Source: an uncultured Prevotellaceae bacterium (lineage in GTDB: Bacteria; Bacteroidota; Bacteroidia; Bacteroidales; Bacteroidaceae). From it: DNA of 64,000 bases. The position numbers and the translations under genes are program-made. Location of the stretch: positions 1 to 64,000 of the forward strand of contig OMZS01000012.1 in the NCBI GenBank assembly GCA_900315565.1, read 5' to 3'. Of the stretch, positions 33,691 through 43,377 are shown piece after piece (within the stretch, counting starts at the first letter, position 1; each line of letters starts with the position of its first letter). Under the pieces are notes generated by a model. That model was not told where the DNA came from, did not search any database, and worked only from the letters and a program-made list of their open reading frames with translations.

Positions 33691-36195
33691 ATGGAACAGA
33701 AACGATACGGTCATTTCGACGACCAGCACCGCGAGTACGTGATTACCGACCCGCGCACACCGTGGCCCTGGATCAACTATCTGGGCAACGAGGACTTCTT
33801 CTCGCTTATCAGCAACACTGCCGGAGGCTACTCGTTCTACAAGGATGCCAAATTCCGTCGCATTACCCGCTACCGCTACAACAATGTGCCGATGGACAAC
33901 GGCGGGCGCTACTTCTACATCAACGACGGGGGCACCGTGTGGAGTCCCGGCTGGAAACCCATGAAGACGCCGCTCGACTTCTACGAGTGCCGCCACGGCA
34001 TGGGCTACACCCGCATCACCGGCTGCAAGCAGGGCGTGGAGGCCAGTGTGCTTTTCTTCGTGCCGCTGAAGACATGGGCCGAGGTGCAGAAACTCACCCT
34101 GAAGAACAACACCACCGAGGTGAAACAGCTGAAACTTTTCTCGTTCGAAGAGTGGTGCCTCTGGAATGCAGCCACCGACATGGAGAATTTCCAGCGCAAC
34201 TTCTCCACGGGCGAGGTGGAAATAGAAACCACTGCTCCGGCCGGCTCTCCGGCAGGTGCCACCATCTACCATAAAACCGAATATCGCGAGCGTCGCAATC
34301 ACTATGCCTTCTACCACGTGAACGCTGAGATTCAGGGCTTCGACACCGACCGCGAAACCTTCGTGGGACTCTACAACGGATTCAACGAGCCCGACGCCGT
34401 TATGGAAGGTCGTCCGCGCAACTCGCATGCCCACGGCTGGAGCCCCATTGCCTCGCACTACATCGAGGTTGAGCTGCAGCCCGGCGAAAGCCGCGACTTT
34501 GTGTTCCTGCTCGGCTACGTAGAGAACGAACAGGACGAGAAATTCATTGCTCCGCAGGTCATCAACAAGCAGCGTGCCTACGCCATCATCGAGAAGCTCA
34601 ACACCACGGAGAAAGTGGATAGCGCCTTCGATGAGCTGTGCGACTACTGGAACCGTCTGCTCGATATCTATAATGTATGCACGGGCAACCCGAAGCTCGA
34701 CCGTATGGTGAACATCTGGAACCAGTACCAGTGCATGGTGACGTTCAATTTCTCGCGCTCGGCCTCGTTCTTCGAGAGCGGCATCGGCCGTGGCATGGGA
34801 TTCCGCGACAGCAACCAGGACCTCGTGGGCTTTGTCCACCAGATACCCTCGCGAGCCCGTCAGCGCATCATCGACATCGCCTCCACCCAGTTCCCCGACG
34901 GCGGATGCTACCACCAGTACCAGCCGCTCACCAAGCGCGGCAACAACGACATTGGCGGCGGTTTCAACGATGACCCCTGCTGGCTCATCTTCGGTACTGT
35001 GGCCTACATCAAGGAGACGGGCGACTTCTCCATTCTCAATGAGATGGTGCCCTTCGACAACCAGCCTGGCTCAGAGGTGACGCTGTTTGAGCATCTCAAA
35101 GTCTCTATGGACCACGTCATCAATAACCTTGGCCCGCACATGCTGCCGCTCATCGGGCGTGCCGACTGGAACGACTGTCTCAACCTGAACTGCTTCTCGT
35201 GGGACCCCAACGAGAGCTTCCAAACCACCGAAAACAAGAGCGAAGGTTCGAAGGCCGAGAGCCTGATGATTGCCGGCCTGTTTGTGGTTACGGGCAAGGA
35301 GTACATCGCCCTCTGCCGCCACTTGGCCAGTTCGGAAAACTGCGCTAATAGCGCAGGCAACACCGCCTATCAGGCCGAGGCCGACCGTATGCAGCGCGCC
35401 GTCGATGCCATGATTGCCGCTGTGAAGAAGGACGGTTGGGATGGCGAGTGGTATCTGCGCGCCTACGACTTCTATGGCCGCAAGATTGGCAGCCATGAGT
35501 GCGATGAGGCTAAAATCTTCATCGAGAGCCAGGGCTGGTGTACCATGGCCGAAATCGGTGCCGACGAAGGTATGGTGGCCAAGAGCCTCGACTCGTGCAA
35601 GAAATACCTGGAGTGCGAACACGGCATGGTGCTCAACAATCCCGCCTTCACCAAGTATGTTTATGAGTATGGAGAAATTTCCAGCTATCCCGAGGGCTAC
35701 AAAGAGAATGCGGGCATTTTCTGCCACAACAACCCGTGGGTGATTATCGGCGAGACGCTGGCCGGACGCGGCAACGATGCATGGAGCCACTACGCCAAGA
35801 TTCTGCCTTCGTATGTGGAGGAGAAATACCAGACGCTGCACAAGGTGGAGCCTTACGTCAACTGTCAGATGGTGGCCGGCAAGGATGCCTTCCGTCCCGG
35901 CGAGGGCAAGAACTCGTGGCTTACGGGTACCGCCGCCTGGATGTGGCTCACCGTCAGCCAATACATACTCGGCATTAAGCCGCAGTACGACGGTCTGCAG
36001 ATAGACCCCTGTCTGCCCGAAACGGCAGGCGACTACACCGTTCAGCGCCGCTTCCGCGAGGCTCAGTACACCATCAATGTGCATCCCAACGGCAGCCAGA
36101 AGGGCGTGAAGTCCGTCACACTTGACGGACAGCCCGTTGATGGCAACGTGATTCCTTATTCGCCTGGCAAGCACACCGTGGAGGTAGCGATGTAA
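33691..36195 (+). CDS. GH94 cellobiose or cellodextrin phosphorylase
   Basis: The 834-residue cytoplasmic protein is a family 94 glycoside phosphorylase, which splits beta-1,4 glucosides with phosphate to give glucose 1-phosphate. The N-terminal beta-sandwich opens [19 protein letters not shown] and carries the [20 protein letters not shown] loop; the (alpha/alpha)6 barrel has [15 protein letters not shown], and the general acid Asp lies in [12 protein letters not shown] at about residue 427. Later [22 protein letters not shown] and [10 protein letters not shown] are also family features. Length is typical of cellobiose phosphorylase. No signal peptide. It has its own promoter motif and terminator. 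Cellobiose is the likeliest substrate; other beta-linked glucodisaccharides are possible. Confidence 0.92.
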   Translation: MEQKRYGHFDDQHREYVITDPRTPWPWINYLGNEDFFSLISNTAGGYSFYKDAKFRRITRYRYNNVPMDNGGRYFYINDGGTVWSPGWKPMKTPLDFYECRHGMGYTRITGCKQGVEASVLFFVPLKTWAEVQKLTLKNNTTEVKQLKLFSFEEWCLWNAATDMENFQRNFSTGEVEIETTAPAGSPAGATIYHKTEYRERRNHYAFYHVNAEIQGFDTDRETFVGLYNGFNEPDAVMEGRPRNSHAHGWSPIASHYIEVELQPGESRDFVFLLGYVENEQDEKFIAPQVINKQRAYAIIEKLNTTEKVDSAFDELCDYWNRLLDIYNVCTGNPKLDRMVNIWNQYQCMVTFNFSRSASFFESGIGRGMGFRDSNQDLVGFVHQIPSRARQRIIDIASTQFPDGGCYHQYQPLTKRGNNDIGGGFNDDPCWLIFGTVAYIKETGDFSILNEMVPFDNQPGSEVTLFEHLKVSMDHVINNLGPHMLPLIGRADWNDCLNLNCFSWDPNESFQTTENKSEGSKAESLMIAGLFVVTGKEYIALCRHLASSENCANSAGNTAYQAEADRMQRAVDAMIAAVKKDGWDGEWYLRAYDFYGRKIGSHECDEAKIFIESQGWCTMAEIGADEGMVAKSLDSCKKYLECEHGMVLNNPAFTKYVYEYGEISSYPEGYKENAGIFCHNNPWVIIGETLAGRGNDAWSHYAKILPSYVEEKYQTLHKVEPYVNCQMVAGKDAFRPGEGKNSWLTGTAAWMWLTVSQYILGIKPQYDGLQIDPCLPETAGDYTVQRRFREAQYTINVHPNGSQKGVKSVTLDGQPVDGNVIPYSPGKHTVEVAM

Positions 36196-36230
36196 CAGCC
36201 TGCATGGCGAGACAAATCATTGTATAATAA

Positions 36231-36267
36231 TGCGACAAAACGGCAATATTTCTGCCGTTTTGTCGCA
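36231..36267 (+). terminator. hairpin terminator after the phosphorylase gene
   Basis: TGCGACAAAACGGCA (36231-36245) and TGCCGTTTTGTCGCA (36253-36267) are perfect inverted copies around a seven-base loop. The T run after it is weak (TTCTTGTTG). Confidence 0.7.
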
Positions 36268-36388
36268 TTCTTGTTGTGAGGCATAGGTTTTGAGTCTGTA
36301 AAAGTGGAAGCTTGAAGTATGGCTTCTGGTGAAAAAAGCAATTTGTGTGTAACCCAAAAACAGATAAGATAGAAAGGAGAACAAAACC

Positions 36389-38899
36389 ATGACTTTAGAC
36401 AAATTTACCATCAAGGCGCAGGAGGCCGTTCAGGAAGCTGTCAACACGGCGCAACTGAATGGGCAGCAGGCCGTTGAGCCTGTCCATCTGCTGAAGGGAC
36501 TTTTGGAGAAGGCCCGCGACGTGGTGGGCTTCGTTTTCCAGAAGTTGGGAGTCAACAGCGGCCAACTCGCTATGCTTGTTGACCAGGAACTGAAACATCT
36601 GCCGCGCGTGCAGGGTGCCGGGCAGCCCTACCTGAGCGGCGAAGCCAACAATGTGCTGGTGCGCGCACAAGAAGTGGCACAGAAGCAGGGCGACGAGTTT
36701 GTGAGCGTTGAGCCGCTGTTGCTGGCCCTGCTTAGTGTGAACTCAACGGCCAGCCGCATCATGAAGGACGCGGGCTGCACCGAAAAAGACATGCTGGCCG
36801 CTATCCGCGAGCTGCGTCAGGGTCAGCGCGTGAACAGTCAGAATGCCGATGATAACTACCAGAGTCTGGAGAAATATGCCAAGAACCTGGTAGAGCTGGC
36901 GCGGCAGGGCAAACTCGACCCCGTTATTGGGCGCGACGACGAGATTCGGCGTCTGTTGCAGATTCTGAGCCGCCGAACCAAAAACAACCCTATCCTCATA
37001 GGCGAACCGGGTACGGGTAAGACGGCCATCGTTGAGGGCCTGGCGCAGCGTATCGTGCGTGGCGACGTGCCCGAGAATCTGAAAGACAAGCAGCTCTACT
37101 CGCTCGACATGGGCGCGCTGGTGGCCGGTGCGAAGTACAAGGGCGAGTTTGAGGAACGGCTCAAGAGCGTCATTAACGAGGTGACGCGCAGCGAGGGCCG
37201 CATCATCATGTTCATCGACGAGATTCACACCCTGGTGGGTGCCGGTGGCGGCGAAGGCGCTATGGACGCGGCCAACATACTGAAACCGGCCTTGGCGCGT
37301 GGCGAGCTGCGGGCCATTGGTGCCACCACGCTGAACGAATATCAGAAGTACTTTGAGAAAGACAAGGCCCTGGAGCGACGGTTCCAGACGGTAATGGTGG
37401 ATGAGCCCGACGAGCTAAGTGCCATCAGCATTCTGCGTGGACTGAAAGAACGCTACGAAAACCACCACAAGGTGCGTATTCAGGACGATGCCTGTATTGC
37501 TGCCGTGCGTCTGTCGGAGCGTTACATCAGTGAGCGGTTCCTGCCCGACAAGGCCATCGACCTGATGGATGAGGCCGCTGCCAAACTGCGTATGGAGCGC
37601 GACTCGGTGCCCGAAGAACTGGACGAGATTGCCCGCCGGTTGGCCCAGTTGGAGATTGAGCGCGAAGCCATCAAGCGCGAGGGCGACCAACCGAAAATTG
37701 AGCAGTTGGACAAGGAGATTGCCGAGCTGCGCGAGCAGGAAACCCAGTTCCGTGCCAAATGGGAAGGCGAACGCCAGCTGGTGAACAAGATTCAGCAGGA
37801 CAAACAGGAAATGGAGCGTCTGCGCTACGAGGCCGAGCGTGCCGAGCGCGAAGGCAACTATCAGCGCGTGGCAGAAATACGCTACGGCAAACTGAAGGAA
37901 CTGGAGGAAGACATCCGCACCGTGCAGGCTCAGCTCAACAGCGAGGCCGAAAGCCAGCGGCTGGTGCGCGAGGAAGTGACTGCCGACGACATTGCAGAGG
38001 TGGTGAGCCGCTGGACGGGCATTCCTGTGAGCCGCATGATGCAGAGCGAGCGCGAGAAACTGCTCCATCTGGAGGAGGAACTGCACCGCCGCGTCATTGG
38101 GCAGGACGAGGCCATCACGGCCGTTTCGGATGCCGTGCGCCGCAGCCGCGCCGGACTGCAAGACCCCAAGCGCCCCATAGCGTCGTTCATTTTCCTTGGA
38201 ACCACGGGTGTGGGTAAGACCGAACTGGCCAAGACGCTGGCCGAATACTTGTTCAACGACGAGCAGATGATGACGCGTATCGACATGAGCGAGTATCAGG
38301 AGAAGTACAGCGTGTCGAGACTCATCGGTGCGCCTCCGGGCTACGTGGGTTACGACGAGGGCGGACAGCTCACCGAGGCCGTCAGGCGCAAGCCCTATCA
38401 GGTGTTGCTCTTCGACGAGATTGAGAAAGCCCATCCCGACGTGTTCAACATTCTGCTGCAAGTGCTCGACGACGGCCGACTGACCGACAACAAGGGGCGC
38501 ACGGCCAACTTTAAGAACACCATCATCATCATGACCAGCAACGCCACGCGCGAACAGCTGCGTGCCGTCATGCGGCCGGAGTTCCTCAACCGTATCGACG
38601 AAATCATCACCTTCCAGCCGCTCACACGTGAGCAGATTGCCGATGTGGTGAGGTTGCAGATGAATAGGGTAGAGCAGATGCTGGCTCCGCAGGGCATCGA
38701 ACTGCGTGCCACCGAGCAGGCTATTCGTTATCTGGCCGATGCCGGCTACGATCCCGACTTCGGAGCCCGTCCCGTGAAACGGGCCATCCAGACACTGGTG
38801 CTCAACGACCTCTCGAAGCGGCTGCTGGCCGACGAGGTGGACCGCACGAAACCCATTGTCATCGACGAGTTTGGCGACGGGCTGGTGTTCCGTAACTAA
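36389..38899 (+). CDS. clpB: ATP-dependent chaperone ClpB
   Basis: The 836-residue protein is the ClpB/Hsp104 disaggregase, a hexamer that pulls polypeptides out of aggregates with DnaK. It has the N-terminal Clp repeats (about 1-145), first AAA+ domain with GEPGTGKT (about 208) and [13 protein letters not shown], the long coiled-coil middle domain (about 400-520, with the [20 protein letters not shown] stretch) that separates ClpB from ClpA/ClpC, and the second AAA+ domain with GTTGVGKTE (about 608), [13 protein letters not shown] and the sensor [10 protein letters not shown]. Full length is slightly shorter than the usual 860. DnaK is encoded 20 kb downstream. No clear heat-shock element was recognised upstream. 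Confidence 0.97.
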   Translation: MTLDKFTIKAQEAVQEAVNTAQLNGQQAVEPVHLLKGLLEKARDVVGFVFQKLGVNSGQLAMLVDQELKHLPRVQGAGQPYLSGEANNVLVRAQEVAQKQGDEFVSVEPLLLALLSVNSTASRIMKDAGCTEKDMLAAIRELRQGQRVNSQNADDNYQSLEKYAKNLVELARQGKLDPVIGRDDEIRRLLQILSRRTKNNPILIGEPGTGKTAIVEGLAQRIVRGDVPENLKDKQLYSLDMGALVAGAKYKGEFEERLKSVINEVTRSEGRIIMFIDEIHTLVGAGGGEGAMDAANILKPALARGELRAIGATTLNEYQKYFEKDKALERRFQTVMVDEPDELSAISILRGLKERYENHHKVRIQDDACIAAVRLSERYISERFLPDKAIDLMDEAAAKLRMERDSVPEELDEIARRLAQLEIEREAIKREGDQPKIEQLDKEIAELREQETQFRAKWEGERQLVNKIQQDKQEMERLRYEAERAEREGNYQRVAEIRYGKLKELEEDIRTVQAQLNSEAESQRLVREEVTADDIAEVVSRWTGIPVSRMMQSEREKLLHLEEELHRRVIGQDEAITAVSDAVRRSRAGLQDPKRPIASFIFLGTTGVGKTELAKTLAEYLFNDEQMMTRIDMSEYQEKYSVSRLIGAPPGYVGYDEGGQLTEAVRRKPYQVLLFDEIEKAHPDVFNILLQVLDDGRLTDNKGRTANFKNTIIIMTSNATREQLRAVMRPEFLNRIDEIITFQPLTREQIADVVRLQMNRVEQMLAPQGIELRATEQAIRYLADAGYDPDFGARPVKRAIQTLVLNDLSKRLLADEVDRTKPIVIDEFGDGLVFRN

Positions 38900-38947
38900 T
38901 GGTGCAATTGCGTTTTCAACTTGGAAACCAATCACTTGCATGCCAAC

Positions 38948-38985
38948 AAAAAAAGATGTGTCACTATTGTGGCACATCTTTTTTT
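38948..38985. terminator. bidirectional terminator between clpB and the lipoprotein gene
   Basis: AAAAAAAGATGTGTCAC (38948-38964) pairs with GTGGCACATCTTTTTTT (38969-38985) with one G-T pair. The A and T tracts on either side let it work both ways. The stop codon of the reverse-strand lipoprotein gene (38964-38966) is within the hairpin. Confidence 0.88.
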
Positions 38986-39236
38986 GCTGGTCGAAAACCG
39001 CTGGGCGGCGGACCATAGAGAAACTTTTTCGGTTCGGGCGCTATGGGACTTTTGTACTTAACGGGCCGCACACCGTAGAGCGCCTCGATGGGTCGGTTGG
39101 GGTTGCCGTTCCTTTTCTTTGTGACGGACTGGCGGTTGTTGCCGTCCTGGCTGTTGGCGGTAGTTTTGCACGAGGTGAACCCCAGCATCACCAGCAGGCT
39201 TGCCAGAAAAGCGTTGACAGCATAGCGTAGATTCAT
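38964..39236 (-). CDS. radical SAM-associated small lipoprotein (YGxP type)
   Basis: The 90-residue protein has a lipoprotein signal with Cys at residue 23 (VMLGFTSC), a basic Asn/Gln/Lys linker and two motif copies, EALYGVRPVKY and KKFLYGPPPSGF, near the end. The LGF(S/T)xC lipobox followed by YG-P-(P)-x-x-(Y/F) is shared with the other two small lipoproteins here and recalls the group called radical SAM-associated putative lipoproteins. Its start overlaps the end of the radical SAM gene by four bases (ATGA), implying coupled translation. It is inferred to be a substrate of that enzyme. The tail beyond the second motif is rich in Pro and Lys. Confidence 0.8.
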   Translation of the reverse strand: MNLRYAVNAFLASLLVMLGFTSCKTTANSQDGNNRQSVTKKRNGNPNRPIEALYGVRPVKYKSPIAPEPKKFLYGPPPSGFRPAKKDVPQ

Positions 39237-40330
39237 TCTTTGCCCTCCAGTTTTCTTAGGTTACACATCATCAGTTGTCCGTTGTCGTCGCGCAGGTGCA
39301 TGCCGTTGCCTTGGCAGTAACGAAACATGTTGCAGTCGGCGCATACGCCTTGGCGCATCCACTCGCGGTGGCGATAGGGCTCAAAGCGGTTTTCCCAAAC
39401 ATCCATGAAGTCGTCCTTGTAAATGTTGCCTTGGTGGAAGTTTGAGCGTATGCTGTTGCAGGCCGAAATGCTGCCGTCGATGAGCACCGAGGCGACCGTG
39501 ACGCCCGCGCTGCAATGGTAGAAATAGTCGCGCACGTCGTGCTCCAGACTGCCCAGAAATCCCTCGCACCCGTAGCTGGCCTCTATACGCCCGTCGGCGC
39601 GGGTGTCGCGGATGAAGTCCATCACGCCGCGCATGCGGGCGGTGGTGAGTCGCATGGCTGGGTCGTTGGCGGCACGTCCGGCAGGAAACACCGTGACGAC
39701 TCGCCACGCCTTTACACCTTTTTCAATCAGAAACTCGCGCAGGGCGGGTAGCTCAGCGTAGTTGCGCTCGTTGACGCAGGTTACTACGTCGAACACCAGC
39801 CGCGGCTCGGCAACCATCAGGTCGAGAGCGTCCGACACGCGGGCGAAACTGTCCGCGTGGCCGCGCATCCAATTGTGGTTCTGCTCCAGTCCGTCGAGAC
39901 TCACTGTCATGGAGTGCAGGCCTGCGTCCATGAGTGCGCGAAACCTCTCAGCCGTAAGATAAAGGCCGTTGGTGACCATGCCCCAGGGGAAACCGCGCTC
40001 GTAAATCTGCCGTCCGCAGGCTTCGAGGTCGTCGCGCATGAGCGGTTCGCCGCCTGAAATAACCACGAACACCTTGTGCGGGTCGTAGTGGCGGCTTACG
40101 CTGTCGAGCACACGCAGAAAGTCTTCTGCGGGCATGTCGTTTTGGCTGGATTCGCGCCGGCAGTCGCTGCCACAGTGGCGGCAATGCAGGTTGCAGCGCA
40201 ACGTACACTCCCAAAACAGCTGTTGCAAAGGATGCTCTTTCACCAAATTGTTTTGCATTTGGCGAAAAATTTCCAGCCCCAGCCGCTTGCGCAGTCCCAG
40301 TTGGCGGTAGTTGTTGGCGTTGTTGGTCAT
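39233..40330 (-). CDS. radical SAM/SPASM enzyme of the rSAM-lipoprotein system
   Basis: The 365-residue protein carries the radical SAM cluster motif CTLRCNLHC (CxxxCxxC, about residues 43-51) after the FWECTLRC lead-in, GGEPLMR (about 94), and a C-terminal SPASM-type Cys set: CSAG.., ISACNSIRSN, GVCADCNMFRYCQGN and MMCNL. SPASM enzymes modify peptides or proteins by radical chemistry. Length and partner type match the Bacteroidota rSAM/lipoprotein family (recalled as TIGR04133). It lies between two small lipoprotein genes with overlaps of one base (TAATG) upstream and four bases downstream, so the three are one tightly coupled operon. The chemistry, possibly on the Tyr or Pro of the YGxP motifs, is unknown. 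Confidence 0.88.
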   Translation of the reverse strand: MTNNANNYRQLGLRKRLGLEIFRQMQNNLVKEHPLQQLFWECTLRCNLHCRHCGSDCRRESSQNDMPAEDFLRVLDSVSRHYDPHKVFVVISGGEPLMRDDLEACGRQIYERGFPWGMVTNGLYLTAERFRALMDAGLHSMTVSLDGLEQNHNWMRGHADSFARVSDALDLMVAEPRLVFDVVTCVNERNYAELPALREFLIEKGVKAWRVVTVFPAGRAANDPAMRLTTARMRGVMDFIRDTRADGRIEASYGCEGFLGSLEHDVRDYFYHCSAGVTVASVLIDGSISACNSIRSNFHQGNIYKDDFMDVWENRFEPYRHREWMRQGVCADCNMFRYCQGNGMHLRDDNGQLMMCNLRKLEGKE

Positions 40331-40563
40331 TACCTGTCGTTATCGGTATTGGCGGGTTGGGTTTTGACGCTGTTTTCCGCGCCGTCATCTTCGGTCACCG
40401 AGTCGGTTTCGGCGGGAGCGACAGCCTGGACAGAGTCTTCGTATTCGGGTGGCGGGCCGTACAGACTGGGTGGCGAGCCGTAGAGTTTGGGCTGGAAGAT
40501 GCACGCCGAGAATCCCAGCAACACCAATGTGGCAGCGCACACTTTCTGAAACAGTTTCTTCAT
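40330..40563 (-). CDS. radical SAM-associated small lipoprotein with doubled YGxPP motif
   Basis: From the start at 40563 the product has 77 residues: a lipoprotein signal (LVLLGFSAC, Cys at 21) followed within five residues by LYGSPPSLYGPPPEY, then an acidic Ser/Thr/Glu tail. The tandem LYG-(S/P)-PP motif is the densest in the locus. The stop TAA shares one base with the ATG of the radical SAM gene (TAATG). A reverse-strand TATTTTTG (40603-40610) is the likely -7 element of the operon. An upstream in-frame ATG (40686) would put the lipobox in mid-protein and overlaps the terminator at 40644-40684, so it was rejected. Confidence 0.82.
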   Translation of the reverse strand: MKKLFQKVCAATLVLLGFSACIFQPKLYGSPPSLYGPPPEYEDSVQAVAPAETDSVTEDDGAENSVKTQPANTDNDR

Positions 40564-40643
40564 GCTTTTGCAATTTGTTTGTTTTCCAACATGTTGTCGC
40601 CGCAAAAATAGGTAAAAAGAACGAATCTTCCAAGCATTTTCCT

Positions 40644-40684
40644 CAAAAAAAGCACCCCATTCTGCAGGGCGCAAAAAGGGGTGC
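40644..40684 (-). terminator. intrinsic terminator separating the lipoprotein operons
   Basis: Read leftward, GCACCCC (40684-40678) pairs with GGGGTGC (40658-40652) around an inner loop with a GCGCCCTGC run, followed by seven T. It ends the transcript of the 57-residue lipoprotein gene before the promoter of the radical SAM operon. Confidence 0.75.
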
Positions 40685-40697
40685 ACAGTTTGTTTTT

Positions 40698-40871
40698 TCA
40701 GTTCGTTGAGTCGCTGGTAGGTTCTTGCCCATTCTGTTGGGTGCTGTCGGCAGGCTCAGGTTGGTCGTACACTACGGGCGGGCCATAGAGGTCTTCGTGT
40801 GGGTTGTCGCACGCCGAGTATCCCAAAGCGACGAGCAAGGTAGCGAGGCTTTTCAGAATCAGTTTGCTCAT
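40698..40871 (-). CDS. 57-residue YGxPP lipoprotein
   Basis: A short reverse-strand gene reads MSKLILKSLATLLVALGYSAC, with the lipobox Cys at residue 21, then DNPHEDLYGPPVVYDQPEP and a Ser/Thr/Gln/Asp tail of about 20 residues. It shares the LG(Y/F)SAC lipobox and the LYGPPxxY motif with the two lipoproteins beside the radical SAM gene, so it is very probably a third substrate. It follows the M6 protease gene by 45 bases in the same direction with no evident promoter, and ends just before a terminator, so it is likely the second cistron of the protease transcript. It is below the size cut-off of many gene callers. Confidence 0.82.
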   Translation of the reverse strand: MSKLILKSLATLLVALGYSACDNPHEDLYGPPVVYDQPEPADSTQQNGQEPTSDSTN

Positions 40872-40916
40872 ATAGTCAAATGATTGAAACCTATAGTAAT
40901 GATGTCTGAATAGAGG

Positions 40917-43208
40917 CTATTTCACCACTTTCTTTCCGTCGATGATGTAGATGCCGTGAGGAAGGGCGTTGAGGTCCAGTCCGGCAAAGCGACCATCGAT
41001 GGTGTAGATGCGGCCTCCTGCTGCGCGCACTTTGGGCACGGCGTTGGTGATGCCTGTCTGTCCGCTGTCTTCTGGTCTGCAGACCAGCACGTCGTCGATG
41101 AAGAGGCGTTTTTGCGGGTCGAAGATAATGTAGTTCAGTCCGTCGCCGTTCACCGTAAGCGTGATTTCGTTCCATTCGTTAGGCGTGAGGTTATCGTTGA
41201 AGATGTTCACTAGCTCGCTCTCGTCGCTGATATTGGCCGGAGCGTAGTAGATGTCGAGGCCATTCTCCATGTTGTTACCCCACGGAGCCACTTTCACGGT
41301 GAGGGTGCCCTCGCCGTTCAGGGTGAAATTGGGAGTCATCACCATGCCCGCATAGCTGGAAGTACCAAACTTTGCACACCTGTCGCAACCGTAAGAGACA
41401 TTGATGTCGAACTCTTGTTCATTATAGGTCACCCAGCCTTCGTTGTCGGGTTTGAATTTTTCTTTTGAGCCAAGGTTGCCTATCCATTTGCCGTCGTTAC
41501 CGCCAGAACCGTTGCACTTGTTGAATGTCTCGTGGAAAACGATGTTTCCGCTGGGCGTTTCGGGAGTATCGCCGCCACCGCCTTCCGATGCGTAGGGATT
41601 GGCCTTGAAATTGAAGCTGATGGTGCCGTTGCTGTTTTGCTTGATGTTGTAGATGCCACGGTTGAGCAGTTTCCCGCCGTCAGTATTGGCGTTGTAGAGC
41701 GAGAACTTGGGCGTAGAATTGTTGGTAATGCTGTCGAGAGTATTTCTTGGATAGGCGTCACCGCTCGTGTTATAAACAGATGATTTGTTGTCGGCAGGCA
41801 CCAAGGTAAGGCGCACGTGGTCGTTCAGCGGGCCTCCGTCAGGATCACCATATTTCACCCCGTAGTATTCTTCGTAGTTGCTTTTTGTGATTTTGACGTT
41901 CACAATGTTCCAGGACCATATTTCCTCGTCGTAGTCGGCATGTATCACGAGCAACCCCTTGCCAGGCAGTTCGGCATCCCATCCGGTTTTCTGGCGGTTC
42001 TCCAGCAGGAAGTATTCGTCGGGGTGTGCCTCGTTGTAGATGACGTATGCGTCGCCACCCTCGCTGAGGGCTTTCATGGCGGTCACCTCGGTATCTTCGG
42101 TCAGTTCGATGGGCTCAAGCCATCCGGCGCACCAGCGCTCGTAGGCAGAGTATCCCGCGGGCACCATACCGCAGTTGTTGCCTCCGTTGTAGCTGCCTTG
42201 GTCCATGAGGTCCCAATCGCCCATGCCGAAGCCGGTATAGGTGGTGTCGTAGAGGTCGGGGAATCCCAGGCAATGAGAGAACTCGTGGCAGATGGTTCCG
42301 ATGCCGTCGATGACGGTTTTATCGTCGCTGTCTTGCGTCATCTCGCTGCTACAAGCATAGTTATCGATGGTGACACCGTCGAGATGAATGCGATAGTCGA
42401 TGAATTTGCCGTTTTCGTCGATTTCGTTATAGCCCGACAGTGCAAATTGGTGAGGATAAACGGTATTAGAGGAACCGCCAGCGGCTTCGCCTAACCCGTT
42501 GTAGAGCACGAACACCTGATCTACTTCGCCGTCGCCGTCCCAGTCGTAGTCCTTGAAGTTCACGTCGTTGTCAACGCCTTTGCAGGCTTCGATTACCATT
42601 TCGTGGGGTCTGAGGTCGTTGCCCCATTCGTCGTTCTCACCGTAGTAGGATGAGGTGTTTGTCATCTCAATAGGGCCGACCACGTCGAATGTGAGGTCGA
42701 ACAAACCGCCACTTTGCGCCAGGAAGTAGTCGTGTACGCTTCCTTGGAATCCGTCGGCATTGGTGAATCCCACTTCGTTGGCGATGCTGTTGTAGAGTGC
42801 CTGGTCGTGGCCTTCTTTGAACGACTGGCTCTTGAAGTTCACCAGGATAATAATGCCTTTCTTCTTGCCGGTGTAGTCGTTGCCCGTGGCACCGCCCACC
42901 TTGCGCGGACCTTTTTTGGCCACTTTCTTGAGCCGGTTCAGCTGGGCCTTGGCGGCTTTGGCGCGTCGCAGCTGCCCGTGCTTAGTGAGTTTGGCTTTGT
43001 CGGCTACAACGTAGGCGCCGTTTCTTTCCAGATAGCAGGTGCCGTTGTCGGCCTGCCAGAAGTGGCAATGCTCGTCGCCACGCAGTTGTACACGCACTTC
43101 GGTTCCGTTAGCAAGTTTGATGGTTTTCCATAGTCCAGGCTTTGCAGGGATGGCCATGGCAGCGATAGCCATGACAATGAATGACAAGGTAAGAACGATT
43201 CTTTTCAT
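40917..43208 (-). CDS. secreted M6-family metalloprotease with type IX-like tail
   Basis: The product (763 residues from the start chosen) has a signal peptide (MKRIVLTLSFIVMAIAAMA), a basic pro-region rich in Lys and Arg (about 60-110), and an M6 protease domain with zinc site HEFSHCLGFPDLYD near residue 310 and the calcium-type DYDWDGDGEVDQV. After a GGGGDTPETPSG linker (about 560) comes a choice-of-anchor or jelly-roll-like domain (NIVFHETFNKCNGSGG, PNFTLNGEGTLTVKV) and the tail YTIDGRF..GIYIIDGKKVVK, a type IX sorting signal. It is a paralogue of the 3514 protease with the extra C-terminal binding domain. The promoter region holds a 12-bp palindrome (43254-43291). An earlier ATG at 43271 lacks a proper signal peptide. 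Confidence 0.88.
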   Translation of the reverse strand: MKRIVLTLSFIVMAIAAMAIPAKPGLWKTIKLANGTEVRVQLRGDEHCHFWQADNGTCYLERNGAYVVADKAKLTKHGQLRRAKAAKAQLNRLKKVAKKGPRKVGGATGNDYTGKKKGIIILVNFKSQSFKEGHDQALYNSIANEVGFTNADGFQGSVHDYFLAQSGGLFDLTFDVVGPIEMTNTSSYYGENDEWGNDLRPHEMVIEACKGVDNDVNFKDYDWDGDGEVDQVFVLYNGLGEAAGGSSNTVYPHQFALSGYNEIDENGKFIDYRIHLDGVTIDNYACSSEMTQDSDDKTVIDGIGTICHEFSHCLGFPDLYDTTYTGFGMGDWDLMDQGSYNGGNNCGMVPAGYSAYERWCAGWLEPIELTEDTEVTAMKALSEGGDAYVIYNEAHPDEYFLLENRQKTGWDAELPGKGLLVIHADYDEEIWSWNIVNVKITKSNYEEYYGVKYGDPDGGPLNDHVRLTLVPADNKSSVYNTSGDAYPRNTLDSITNNSTPKFSLYNANTDGGKLLNRGIYNIKQNSNGTISFNFKANPYASEGGGGDTPETPSGNIVFHETFNKCNGSGGNDGKWIGNLGSKEKFKPDNEGWVTYNEQEFDINVSYGCDRCAKFGTSSYAGMVMTPNFTLNGEGTLTVKVAPWGNNMENGLDIYYAPANISDESELVNIFNDNLTPNEWNEITLTVNGDGLNYIIFDPQKRLFIDDVLVCRPEDSGQTGITNAVPKVRAAGGRIYTIDGRFAGLDLNALPHGIYIIDGKKVVK

Positions 43209-43253
43209 TTTGCTGATTAATAAAAAAGATACTTTTTTGTTTTCAAAGAAATA

Positions 43254-43291
43254 GGGCGCAAAGTTAAACATAAAAATGCAACTTTGCGCCC
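43254..43291 (-). promoter_or_regulatory. palindrome overlapping the M6 protease promoter
   Basis: GGGCGCAAAGTT (43254-43265) and AACTTTGCGCCC (43280-43291) are perfect inverted copies around a 14-base AT-rich centre. On the reverse strand the near-gene arm contains TAACTTTG (43259-43266), a perfect -7 element. It could be an operator or an RNA hairpin at the transcript start. Confidence 0.6.
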
Positions 43292-43377
43292 GTTTTACAT
43301 ATTTTTACGCTTTTTTTTCGTCAGATGAGCGTTTTTTGCTGATTTGTTTGTGGAGTGATGTTACCCTTTGTTGGCGA

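Noticed and set aside
40564-40686. N-terminal extension of the 77-residue lipoprotein
   Set aside because: It would bury the lipoprotein signal and overlaps a terminator and promoter; the start at 40563 is consistent with the lipobox.
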